NCBI GenBank assembly: GCA_031272345.1
Contig: JAISTZ010000112.1
Coordinates: 1-18,505, forward strand
Direction of reading: 5' to 3'
DNA: 18,505 nucleotides
Origin: Spirochaetaceae bacterium
GTDB taxonomy: Bacteria > Spirochaetota > Spirochaetia > Treponematales > Treponemataceae
Shown: piece after piece, positions 12,854 to 18,505 of the stretch
Numbering within the stretch: the stretch's first letter is position 1
Layout: each line of letters opens with the position of its first letter
Notes under the pieces: model-generated
What the model was told of the DNA's origin: nothing
What the model saw: the letters and a program-made list of their open reading frames with translations, nothing else
The model's database searches: none
Program-made: the position numbers and the translations under genes

Positions 12854-12885
12854 TATTCAAGCAAGGCCCGGCGGAGCTCTTGAAT
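12854..12885. promoter_or_regulatory. Inverted repeat between argD and the gcvT unit
   Basis: ATTCAAG (12854-12860) and CTTGAAT (12879-12885) are perfect inverted arms 18 bases apart. The right arm contains the -35 box of the plus-strand promoter, and the left arm lies upstream of argD. The place suits a shared operator. It is not a standard ARG box, which has the arms in the order TGAAT...ATTCA with 4 bases between. Confidence 0.4.
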
Positions 12886-12908
12886 CTTTTTTCGCCCTGT
12901 GTTATAGT
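12880..12908 (+). promoter_or_regulatory. Promoter of the small membrane protein-gcvT unit
   Basis: TTGAAT at 12880-12885, 17 bases, TATAGT at 12903-12908. A perfect AGGAGGT at 12922-12928 precedes the ATG at 12939. No glycine riboswitch fits in the short leader. Confidence 0.8.
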
Positions 12909-12938
12909 TTTTCTTGTTTTTAGGAGGTAACCGGTATT

Positions 12939-13178
12939 ATGGTCGCTTTGTTGATAGGATTGATTTTCATTGCCTTCACGGTTATTGCGTGTTTGCCCCA
13001 GGTTTTGGGCTGGGGCCCCCAGGTCATCCTGTTTTTAAAGGGATGCGCCCCTGTTTTGGCCGCTTTCATTGGTTTAATCGCGGTTTTTGTGGGTATTGCG
13101 GACATAAAAGACAGGAACGAGGCAAAAAAAGAAGAGGAGGCCTCCAAGGCCGCTGAAGAAAAAGAAAGTCCGGCGTAA
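12939..13178 (+). CDS. Small two-helix membrane protein with charged tail, 79 aa
   Basis: I do not recognise a family. The sequence has two hydrophobic segments (about residues 2-22 and 35-54), separated by a short loop (GWGPQVILFLKG), and a charged C-terminal tail rich in Lys, Glu and Ala (DIKDRNEAKKEEEASKAAEEKE) that could be helical and face the cytoplasm. The start has a perfect AGGAGGT site and a good promoter. It is 13 bp upstream of gcvT and so is the first gene of that unit; a role in glycine metabolism is not implied by the sequence. Confidence 0.75.
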   Translation: MVALLIGLIFIAFTVIACLPQVLGWGPQVILFLKGCAPVLAAFIGLIAVFVGIADIKDRNEAKKEEEASKAAEEKESPA

Positions 13179-13191
13179 CCACGGAGAGATT

Positions 13192-14277
13192 ATGGAAAAA
13201 ACGACACCCCTGTACGGGTGGCATGAATCCCATGGGGGAAAGATAGTGCCCTTTGGGGGCTATCTTTTGCCCGTGCAATACGAAACAGGCGTTATTGCCG
13301 AGCACAACGCTGTGCGCACCGGGGCGGGGCTCTTCGATGTCTCCCACATGGGCGAATTTGTCCTCAAGGGCAGGGACGCCCTGGCAAATCTGCAAGGCAT
13401 CTTCACCAATGATTTCGCCGGGATGCCCCTCGGGCGGGTGCGGTACACCCTCCTCTGCAACGAACAGGGGGGCATCATCGACGACCTGGTGGTGTGCAAA
13501 ATGCAGGAGGACCGGTACATGCTCGTGGTGAACGCGGCAAACCGGGACAAGGACTTCCGGTGGATTTGCTCAAAAGTGACCGGGGACGCTTCCTTTGAGG
13601 ACATTTCGGACTCTATGGCCCAGATCGCCCTCCAGGGGCCCAGGGCGGAGGAAATTCTCTCCCGGCTTGCCCCCCGGGAATTCGTCCCCCAAAAATACTA
13701 CACCCTCATAGGGGCCGGCACGGTCAGGGGCGTCCCGTGCATCATCTCCCGCACGGGCTACACCGGAGAAGCGGGGTTCGAGCTGTATTGCGCCCCGGAG
13801 CGGGCGGAGGAACTGTGGGCTCTCCTCATCGAAGCGGGAAGGGACGTTCCCCTGGTCCCCTGCGGTCTGGGCGCCAGGGACACGCTCCGGCTCGAAGCCG
13901 CCATGCCCCTCTACGGGCACGAGATGGACGAAACCGTCACCCCCTTCGAGGCGGGCCTGGACTTCGCGGTCAAAATGGAAAAGGGCGATTTCATCGGCAA
14001 GGGGGCGCTGGCGCATAAGACCCCGCCGGAGCGGAAGCGGGTTGGCCTGGGGGTCACCGGGCGGGGCATTGTCCGGGGGGCGGAGGACGTGTGGGCCGGG
14101 GATAAGCTTATCGGCAGAACCACCTCGGGCACATTCTGCCCTTTCCTCAAAAAGCCCCTGGCCATGGCCCTGGTAAAGGCGGACTTTGCCGGGGAAGGCA
14201 CAAAGCTGAACGTGGATGTGCGGGGCAGAAGGGTTGAAACCCTCGTGACGGCCCTGCCGTTTTATAAACGGGCATAA
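13192..14277 (+). CDS. gcvT: Aminomethyltransferase, glycine cleavage T protein (GcvT), 361 aa
   Basis: The T protein moves the aminomethyl carbon from lipoylated H protein to tetrahydrofolate, releasing ammonia. The sequence matches the family along its length: YGWHESHGGKIVPFGGYLLPVQY (8-30), LFDVSHMGEF (47-56), NEQGGIIDDLVV with the catalytic-site Asp pair 97-98, ALQGP, SRTGYTGEAGFELY, PCGLGARDTLRLEA, PLYGHEMD and the C-terminal barrel. GGAGAG precedes the ATG. It follows the small membrane protein by 13 bp and precedes the DEAD-box gene by 5 bp. The usual partners gcvH and gcvP are not adjacent, so they must be elsewhere or the enzyme works in another folate context. Confidence 0.93.
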   Translation: MEKTTPLYGWHESHGGKIVPFGGYLLPVQYETGVIAEHNAVRTGAGLFDVSHMGEFVLKGRDALANLQGIFTNDFAGMPLGRVRYTLLCNEQGGIIDDLVVCKMQEDRYMLVVNAANRDKDFRWICSKVTGDASFEDISDSMAQIALQGPRAEEILSRLAPREFVPQKYYTLIGAGTVRGVPCIISRTGYTGEAGFELYCAPERAEELWALLIEAGRDVPLVPCGLGARDTLRLEAAMPLYGHEMDETVTPFEAGLDFAVKMEKGDFIGKGALAHKTPPERKRVGLGVTGRGIVRGAEDVWAGDKLIGRTTSGTFCPFLKKPLAMALVKADFAGEGTKLNVDVRGRRVETLVTALPFYKRA

Positions 14278-14282
14278 ATTGT

Positions 14283-16028
14283 ATGAAGTTTATAGACATA
14301 AATTTGCACCCAGACCTGCTTAAAGGCATAGAACAGGCAGGTTATGTGGAGTGTACGCCCGTGCAGGAAAAAGTCCTGGGGGCGGCGCTGGAAGGCCGGG
14401 ACCTCTATGTGCAGTCCCAGACCGGAACGGGAAAGACGGCGGCGTTTTTGGTCGCCATCATTCAGGAAATGCTTGCGGGGAACGGCCGGGAAGGAAAAAA
14501 GGCGCTCATCATGGCGCCCACCAGGGAGCTCGCCGTTCAGATAGAGATGGAAGCCCGCACACTGCTTTCGGGCACAACCCTCACGTGCGCCAGTTTCTAC
14601 GGCGGCGTGGGCTACGGGGGGCAGACCTCGGCCCTCAAGAAGGGGGTGGACATCCTGGTGGGCACGCCGGGGCGGGTGCTGGACCTCTGCGATTCCAGGC
14701 AGATGGACCTGTCCGGGGTGGCCTTCCTGGTGATTGACGAGGCGGACCGCATGTTCGACATGGGGTTCTACCCGGACCTGCGGAATCTCATCAAAAAGCT
14801 GCCCCCAAGCGGCGAGCGGCAGACCATGCTCTTCAGCGCCACCTTGAACACCTACGTCAAAAACCTGGCCTGGGAATACACCGTGGACGCCGCGGAAATC
14901 ACCATCGAGAGCGACAACGTCACGGTTGACGAGATCGACCAGTACATGTACCACGTGTCCAGCGCGGACAAGATGCGCCTGCTCCTGGGGATTTTGCAGC
15001 GGGAAAAACCCGCCAGCGTCCTGATTTTCTGCAACACCAAAAAGACCTGCGAGATCGTGGCAAAGCGGCTCAGGCTGAACGGGATCGAGAGCGAATTCAT
15101 CATCGGAGACCTGCCCCAGGTAAAGCGGATGCAGGTGCTCGGGTCATTCAAGTCGGGGTCCCTCACCACGCTGATTGCCACGGACGTCGCCGCCAGGGGC
15201 ATCGACGTGGACGACCTCGCCCTGGTGGTCAACTACGACCTGCCCAACGAAACGGAGAACTACGTGCACCGGGTGGGCCGCACGGCCAGGGCCGGCAAAA
15301 GCGGCAAGGCAATCACCTTTTGCAGCGAGCAGGACGTGTACAGCCTCATCCCTATCGAGCGGTTCATCGGCATGAGCATCCCGTCGTCCATGGCGGACGA
15401 GGAGCTTTTCGCCGAGGACAAGAGCGCCAATGTCTACATCAAGCTGGACAACTACGACGACCGGGAGGACTATGACCGAAGGGATCGCCGTGACCGGCGG
15501 GACCGGCGGGATTCGGACCGTCCCGGAAGGCCCCCCAGGGATGGGGACCGCGGGGACCGGCGCAGGTCCGGCAGGGACAGGCCCACATTCGCCCGGGAGC
15601 GGGACAGGCCCCCCAGGGGCAGGAGGGCGGACGGGCCGGATCGAAGGCCGGAACAGCGGCCCCGGACAGCGGAGGACTTTGACCAGAAGATGCTCGGTCT
15701 TCCCCTGGAGGAGCGGATGAAGCTGTACAAAGAAAAATACGGCGCCGCCGCGTCCGAAAGGCCCCAGGGCAGCCAGGGCCCCCAGCGCAAGGACGGTCCA
15801 CGGGGCGGGCGGCCCCAAAAACAGGGACGCCCCCAGGGTTCAGGAAGGCCCCAGGGCAAGCAGGGCCGCCGGGACCGCCAGGGCCCGCAACGGCCCAGGG
15901 ACTCCCAGGAAAAGCGGACGCCCCAAAAGGGCCAGCCCAGGCAGCAGTCCCAAAGGCCGCCCCAGGGTCAGCCCAAAAAGCCCGCGGGCATTTTGCAGCG
16001 CCTGGCGTCACTGTTCACGGGGAAGTAG
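14283..16028 (+). CDS. DEAD-box ATP-dependent RNA helicase with long basic tail, 581 aa
   Basis: All core motifs are present: the Q-motif region TPVQ (25-28), QTGTGKT (46-52), APTREL (78-83), TPGR (128-131), IDEADR (151-156), SAT (185-187), FCNTKKT (249-255), ATDVAARGIDVDD (299-311) and HRVGRTAR (329-336). These unwind RNA in ribosome assembly, cold adaptation or mRNA decay. After about residue 395 comes a low-complexity tail. First it has DRR repeats (YDRRDRRDRRDRRD), then a conserved-looking island TAEDFDQKMLGLPLEERMKLYKEKYG (462-487), then RPQG/GRPQ repeats, and finally AGILQRLASLFTGK. The basic tail likely binds RNA. No clear Shine-Dalgarno site precedes the ATG, 5 bp after gcvT, so coupling is likely. 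Confidence 0.93.
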   Translation: MKFIDINLHPDLLKGIEQAGYVECTPVQEKVLGAALEGRDLYVQSQTGTGKTAAFLVAIIQEMLAGNGREGKKALIMAPTRELAVQIEMEARTLLSGTTLTCASFYGGVGYGGQTSALKKGVDILVGTPGRVLDLCDSRQMDLSGVAFLVIDEADRMFDMGFYPDLRNLIKKLPPSGERQTMLFSATLNTYVKNLAWEYTVDAAEITIESDNVTVDEIDQYMYHVSSADKMRLLLGILQREKPASVLIFCNTKKTCEIVAKRLRLNGIESEFIIGDLPQVKRMQVLGSFKSGSLTTLIATDVAARGIDVDDLALVVNYDLPNETENYVHRVGRTARAGKSGKAITFCSEQDVYSLIPIERFIGMSIPSSMADEELFAEDKSANVYIKLDNYDDREDYDRRDRRDRRDRRDSDRPGRPPRDGDRGDRRRSGRDRPTFARERDRPPRGRRADGPDRRPEQRPRTAEDFDQKMLGLPLEERMKLYKEKYGAAASERPQGSQGPQRKDGPRGGRPQKQGRPQGSGRPQGKQGRRDRQGPQRPRDSQEKRTPQKGQPRQQSQRPPQGQPKKPAGILQRLASLFTGK

Positions 16029-16090
16029 CACAGAGATTCGTGCATTAAGCATCAACCGTCCGGCACACAAAAACGCCCCCAGGCATCCTG

Positions 16091-16200
16091 CCCCCTCCCA
16101 GCGCCAGCCGCAACGCGGCCCCCCTGCGCCAGGCTGGCGGGTGTGCGCGGGACTCCTCGCCCTCGCTCGAGTCGCAGCCTACTACTGCTTCGTCCAGGTA
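16091..16200 (-). repeat. BspA-like gene 3'-end repeat, copy A
   Basis: About 110 bases match 16671-16782 with scattered differences. On the minus strand it comprises the last codons of the lipoprotein gene (WTKQ-stop) and the sequence just after it, including CGCCA-GCC-TGGCG and GCCGC-GTT-GCGGC hairpins. In copy B both hairpins are kept despite base changes. The shared part therefore looks like a structured 3' untranslated element that moves or recombines with the gene end. Confidence 0.75.
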
Positions 16201-16652
16201 GACCCGCCGCGTACCCGCGTATAGGTCCCCGCGCCGCCGCTGGAATACGCCGTCTTCAAAGCTCCGCCCCCGTAGCCGTATGAGCCTTCCGGGAACGCAT
16301 AATCCCCAAAGTTATTGGCGATATTGCTCGCAGCGAATGTCACGCTGGTCAGGCCGGTGCAGTAGTAGAACGCCCCGTAGCCGATGCTGGTCACGCTGGC
16401 CGGTATGGTCACGCTGGTCAGGCTCCTGCAATCGGAGAACGCCCCGCTGCCGATGCTGGTCACGCCTTCCGGGATGGTAACATGGCCTGCTATCGTACCT
16501 GTATAGCCGGTGACGGTCGTGCCGTCTTCACTGTAAGTCAGCGTGTAACCGCCGCCGCCGCCGTTGTCGCAACTGACCAGTACCGCTGCCGCACTCACGA
16601 GCGCTAAAGCGCAGACCATCCCAATGTTGGCTTTGAAACTGTTGGATTTCAT
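16182..16652 (-). CDS. Small BspA-like leucine-rich-repeat lipoprotein, 156 aa
   Basis: The N-terminus is a lipoprotein signal (positive MKSNSFK, hydrophobic core ALALVSAAAVLVS, then C28 in LVSC-DNGGGGG), so the product is probably lipid-anchored and modified by enzymes such as the Lnt encoded here. It has two LRR_5/BspA repeats (HVTIPEGVTSIGSGAFSDC and VTIPASVTSIGYGAFYYC, about residues 57-106) and a C-terminus ending GTYTRVRGGSTWTKQ, a tail I associate with termite-gut treponeme proteins. Most relatives have many more repeats; this one is short. The start has a G-rich AGGGGGGG site upstream. Its role (surface binding of host or other bacteria) is inferred from the family. Confidence 0.88.
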   Translation of the reverse strand: MKSNSFKANIGMVCALALVSAAAVLVSCDNGGGGGYTLTYSEDGTTVTGYTGTIAGHVTIPEGVTSIGSGAFSDCRSLTSVTIPASVTSIGYGAFYYCTGLTSVTFAASNIANNFGDYAFPEGSYGYGGGALKTAYSSGGAGTYTRVRGGSTWTKQ

Positions 16653-16670
16653 AGAACCCCCCCTTCATTG

Positions 16671-16782
16671 CCCCCCCCAGCGCAGGCCGCAACACGGCCC
16701 CTATGCGCCAGGCTTGGCAGGGTGCGCGGGACCACTCGCCCGCGCTCGAGTTGCAGTCCGCTACTGCTGCTTCGTCCAGTAC
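16671..16782 (-). repeat. BspA-like gene 3'-end repeat, copy B
   Basis: Second copy of the unit at 16091-16200, in the same orientation. It lies immediately upstream of the lipoprotein start codon and downstream of the beta-barrel gene. The hairpins TGCCA-AGCC-TGGCG and GGCCG...CGGCC are retained. Confidence 0.75.
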
Positions 16783-16802
16783 GATCCCCCGATTGCCCGC
16801 GC
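16761..16802 (-). pseudogene. Remnant of the C-terminus of a second BspA-like protein
   Basis: On the minus strand the codons read ARAIGGSYWTKQQ-stop, matching the end of the intact lipoprotein (RVRGGSTWTKQ-stop). A stop codon (TAA) lies directly upstream in the same frame, and no further repeat-coding sequence is seen, so only the last 13 codons and the 3' flank survive. This is best explained as the leftover of a gene deleted by recombination between similar 3' ends. Confidence 0.65.
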
Positions 16803-16872
16803 TTAAGGTGCGTTCACACAGGAGTTTTCGCGGAAGACTCTCTCCGAATGTCCCCGCAAACAGGAACGGCGC

Positions 16873-17565
16873 CTAGAACGCCCAGCCCACGGCGAGTTTT
16901 ACCGTGAGCCCGTGACCGAGCAGGGGGTCAGAGTCAAAGGAGATACCGGCGGGAGCATACCCGTCCGCTATGCTGTCGGTTTCAGCTTTACTCGCCAGAC
17001 GTATTCCGTAGAGCGCCTCGCCGCGCAGGTAGAGATGGCTTGTCAGCGCGTAGTCGAATCCGCCGCCGAACTTGAACCACAGGGCGCTGAAATCGGCATC
17101 CTTTATATCCAGGTTGTCATCACTGACGTTATTGCCCTTTACTTTCACGGAAAGCATGGCCTGATAGTCAATGCCCACCGCGGGGAAGATCGAGAATTTC
17201 TCGTTAATCGCGAACGGGTACTTGCCCAGAAGCCCGATGTTGAAGCTGGTCACTGCATCATCATATTCCGCAGAGGTGAGGGAACCGTAATATGAATACT
17301 TGTACGTGCCTTCGCCGCTGCCGCCGAAAACGCCCAGGGACAGTTCCGCGTAGGTAGCGTCGAAAAAGGCATAGCCGCCTCCGCCAAAGTAGGGGGTTGT
17401 CATAGACCATTCTATGGGGTACCCACTTGCCGAGATGACCGTGCCGCCGCCGAAATCGCCGCCGATGAAACCGCCGGCGCCGGCGCTCAGTTTAAAATCC
17501 GCGGCGAAAGCCGCGGTCCCGACGATGGTTGCAAGGAGCAACCCCATAAAGATTTTTTTTGCCAT
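16873..17565 (-). CDS. Outer-membrane beta-barrel protein, 230 aa
   Basis: A Sec signal peptide is clear (MAKKIFMGLLLATIVGTAAFA, cleavage before ADFKL). The mature part alternates aromatic/hydrophobic and glycine-rich stretches (AGAGGFIGGDFGGGTVI, YFGGGGYAFFDATYAELSLGVF, FNIGLLGKYPFAI, SHLYLRGEALYGIRLA) as in an eight-strand OmpA/OmpX-like barrel, and ends LTVKLAVGWAF, with the C-terminal Phe recognised by the barrel-assembly machinery. The frame is open further upstream to 17805, but the start at 17565 has a perfect GAGGAGG site, the signal peptide and a promoter about 137 bp upstream. It is divergent from the XRE regulator. Its function is unknown (porin or adhesin). Confidence 0.88.
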   Translation of the reverse strand: MAKKIFMGLLLATIVGTAAFAADFKLSAGAGGFIGGDFGGGTVISASGYPIEWSMTTPYFGGGGYAFFDATYAELSLGVFGGSGEGTYKYSYYGSLTSAEYDDAVTSFNIGLLGKYPFAINEKFSIFPAVGIDYQAMLSVKVKGNNVSDDNLDIKDADFSALWFKFGGGFDYALTSHLYLRGEALYGIRLASKAETDSIADGYAPAGISFDSDPLLGHGLTVKLAVGWAF

Positions 17566-17701
17566 AGTAACCTCCTCAGGTTGTGGCAGTTTTTTGTTTC
17601 CCCGGCCTTGGGATGGCCAGGAGCCGTTGCACCCCATACGGAGCCGCCCGGTTTTTGCTGATTCAGCGCCGAAAAACAGCGGAAAAATCAACGCAGAACC
17701 A

Positions 17702-17730
17702 ATGATAATCAATAAAACAACGATTGTCAA
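17702..17730 (-). promoter_or_regulatory. Promoter of the outer-membrane protein gene
   Basis: Read on the minus strand: TTGACA (17730-17725), 17 bases, TATCAT (17707-17702). The predicted start near 17695 gives an unusually long leader of about 130 bases before the ATG. The leader contains a stem CTGGCC...GGCCGG and two GGAGCCG-type direct repeats; no known riboswitch class was recognised. Confidence 0.8.
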
Positions 17731-17751
17731 GGTTTTTTGAGGCTTTATCAT
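17724..17751 (+). promoter_or_regulatory. Promoter of the XRE regulator, overlapping the divergent promoter
   Basis: TTGTCA at 17724-17729, 16 bases, TATCAT at 17746-17751. Its -35 box overlaps the -35 box of the outer-membrane gene by five bases on the other strand. Polymerase should not be able to bind both at once, which suggests mutual exclusion or joint control. Confidence 0.6.
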
Positions 17752-17777
17752 GGTTTTAATGACAAGCGGGAACAAAA

Positions 17778-18089
17778 ATGGCGAATCTTCGGGATATACT
17801 GGCAAACAACCTCAGAGAATACCGCCGGAAAAACGGCCTGTCCCAGGCAAAACTGGCCGAAAAAGCCAAAATTTCCACGCAATATATTGCTATGATTGAA
17901 CTTTCCAAACAGTTTCCCACCCCTGAAGTCCTTGACCGTATTGCCGCGGCTTTGAACACCGAATCCTACAAACTCTTTGCTGTGCCGCCTTCGCCGGAAG
18001 ATGCAATGGAACGGCTCCACAATACGTTGGTGGGCAATCTGGAGCAGGTTGTCGCCAAAACCATACGGGAAACCCTCGCCGCAAAGTAG
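17778..18089 (+). CDS. XRE-family transcriptional regulator, 103 aa
   Basis: A lambda-repressor-like helix-turn-helix fills residues 6-62: ILANNLREYRRKNGLSQAKLAEKAKISTQYIAMIELSKQFPTPEVLDRIAAAL, with the second and third helices at about LAEKAKISTQYIAMIE. A C-terminal helical segment (EDAMERLHNTLVGNLEQVVAKTIRETLAAK) may mediate dimerisation. There is no ligand domain. The ATG lies about 20 bases after the predicted transcription start, with only a weak AGCGGG site. Its place, divergent from the beta-barrel gene with overlapping promoters, suggests that it controls that gene and itself; this is inference. Confidence 0.9.
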   Translation: MANLRDILANNLREYRRKNGLSQAKLAEKAKISTQYIAMIELSKQFPTPEVLDRIAAALNTESYKLFAVPPSPEDAMERLHNTLVGNLEQVVAKTIRETLAAK

Positions 18090-18107
18090 CTCATCCCTTG
18101 GTTAAAA

Positions 18108-18167
18108 TCATCCCCCCAGATACGCCTTCTGCACGTCCGGGTTGGCGGCGAGCTCCTCTGGGTGCGC
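18108..18167 (-). pseudogene. C-terminal scrap of an ABC transporter ATPase gene
   Basis: On the minus strand the last 16 codons read EELAANPDVQKAYLGG-stop, the characteristic end of LivF/LivG/LptB-type ABC ATPases (EELxANPxVxxAYLGG). Just upstream, VLGAP is found in a different frame; removing one A from CCCAGAGGAG would restore VLGAPEEL. So the remnant is both truncated and frameshifted. Beyond about 18170 no ATPase motifs are seen. It shows that an ABC gene was lost here. Confidence 0.7.
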
Positions 18168-18199
18168 CCAGGACGGCATTGCCCAGGGCAAAAAACAAG

Positions 18200-18235
18200 C
18201 CGTCTGAGTGAAAACAGCCGGACGGCCTTTGCTCC
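18200..18235 (+). terminator. Possible terminator after the XRE gene
   Basis: GCCGTC and GACGGC arms separated by about 16 bases are followed by CTTTGC. The loop is long and the T run is weak, so this is only a possible terminator. The remaining bases of the 213-bp gap (18090-18302) hold only the ABC remnant and the next promoter. Confidence 0.35.
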
Positions 18236-18266
18236 CCTTGGGTGCCGGGACGTACGAATGTTCCTC

Positions 18267-18295
18267 TTGACGGTTTTGGATTTCCGGATTATACT
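18267..18295 (+). promoter_or_regulatory. Promoter of the last gene
   Basis: TTGACG at 18267-18272, 17 bases, TATACT at 18290-18295. The ATG at 18303 follows after seven bases, so a leaderless transcript is predicted. Confidence 0.8.
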
Positions 18296-18302
18296 CCTCA
18301 TT

Positions 18303-18505
18303 ATGACTATAGAACAGACGATTGAAGTGTCCGAAAGCCGGGAAGTGAATTTTCGCGTATTTTTGCCGGAAACCATACCTAGCGGGAAAACAAAGGTTAT
18401 TTTGACCTTTCCCGTAAAAGAAAAATCGCCGCTGGAAGCGTATTATAACAGTTTGCCCGATGATGACGGCGATATTGAGGCGGCCATTACCGAAGGCAGG
18501 CGCAG
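18303..18505 (+). CDS. Antitoxin-like protein, 3' end beyond the window
   Basis: Sixty-seven codons are visible before the window ends. The opening (MTIEQTIEVSESREVNFRVF, then LPETIPSGKTKVILTFPVKE) has the alternating beta pattern and the P-xx-IPSGKxxVxLTF signature of a group of short antitoxin proteins of the type 'TVEIPASRKLTIDVPxEVPAG', which usually precede a PIN/VapC-type toxin gene. The acidic stretch SLPDDDGDIEAAITEGRR would be the toxin-binding C-terminal segment. The start is supported by the promoter seven bases upstream. The toxin, if present, lies outside the window. The family call is by resemblance. Confidence 0.65.
   Translation, partial: MTIEQTIEVSESREVNFRVFLPETIPSGKTKVILTFPVKEKSPLEAYYNSLPDDDGDIEAAITEGRR

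Noticed and set aside
12854..12885. Arginine-repressor (ARG) box
   Set aside because: The arms are in the inverted order (ATTCAAG...CTTGAAT) and separated by 18 bases, unlike TGAAT-N4-ATTCA.
12909..12938. Glycine riboswitch ahead of the gcvT unit
   Set aside because: The leader is only about 25 bases, far too short for a riboswitch aptamer.
17566..17805. N-terminal extension of the outer-membrane protein, beginning with a hydrophobic stretch (MIKPQKTLTIVVLLIIIGS)
   Set aside because: It overlaps the promoter and the leader. The start at 17565 has GAGGAGG and a normal signal peptide; the hydrophobic run comes from the AT-rich promoter DNA.

Overview
The window looks like chromosomal DNA of a spirochaete, most probably a Treponema-type species from an animal or insect gut. 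The pointers are a small BspA-like leucine-rich-repeat lipoprotein ending in WTKQ, Rpn/PD-(D/E)XK nuclease genes with arginine/glutamate/glycine repeat tails, a TPR-NHL-VWA secreted protein, a Gram-negative outer-membrane beta-barrel ending in Phe, and small antitoxin genes. Species assignment is inference; no rRNA or tRNA gene was seen. Base composition is uneven: a GC-rich core (about 3.1-16.0 kb) is flanked by more AT-rich, repeat-bearing accessory segments.

Left accessory segment (1-3.1 kb). It starts with a 25-base G run and a GC hairpin, then two very small hydrophobic genes behind a perfect promoter. Next come a DUF2281-like antitoxin, a MazF-like toxin cut off after about 22 codons, and an Rpn-family nuclease gene that runs against it and begins exactly at the break. 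A second PD-(D/E)XK protein and another small membrane peptide follow. An approximately 80-bp repeat carrying a strong terminator occurs twice here, and terminator-promoter junctions are reused.

Core (3.1-16.0 kb). In order: a tandem DUF4177 protein; an lnt (apolipoprotein N-acyltransferase) and Gfo/Idh/MocA oxidoreductase operon on the minus strand; a TPR protein coupled to a TPR-NHL-VWA exported protein; a TcdA-like tRNA t6A dehydratase; an HD-domain protein; an argD-like aminotransferase coupled to a lone ABC permease; and a three-gene plus-strand unit of a small membrane protein, gcvT and a DEAD-box RNA helicase with a long basic, Pro/Gln-rich tail. Genes overlap or abut. Three convergent pairs end within 12 bp of each other or overlap, with no room for ordinary terminators.

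Right accessory segment (16.0-18.5 kb). A BspA-like lipoprotein gene is followed and preceded by two copies of its 3' end, one being a decayed remnant. An outer-membrane beta-barrel gene is divergent from an XRE regulator, with overlapping -35 boxes. After these come a frameshifted C-terminal scrap of an ABC ATPase gene and the start of an antitoxin-like gene that runs off the window.

The most notable regulatory signal is architectural. Five genes (at 168, 1699 minus, 1890, 10006 and 18303) have a sigma70-type promoter with an exactly 17-bp spacer whose -10 box ends only 6-7 bases before the start codon. This predicts leaderless mRNAs in a bacterium that elsewhere uses ordinary Shine-Dalgarno sites. 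I did not find a clearly new multi-gene defence or biosynthetic system. The best candidates for undescribed biology are the leaderless class, the small membrane peptides beside the Rpn nucleases, and the structured repeat families.
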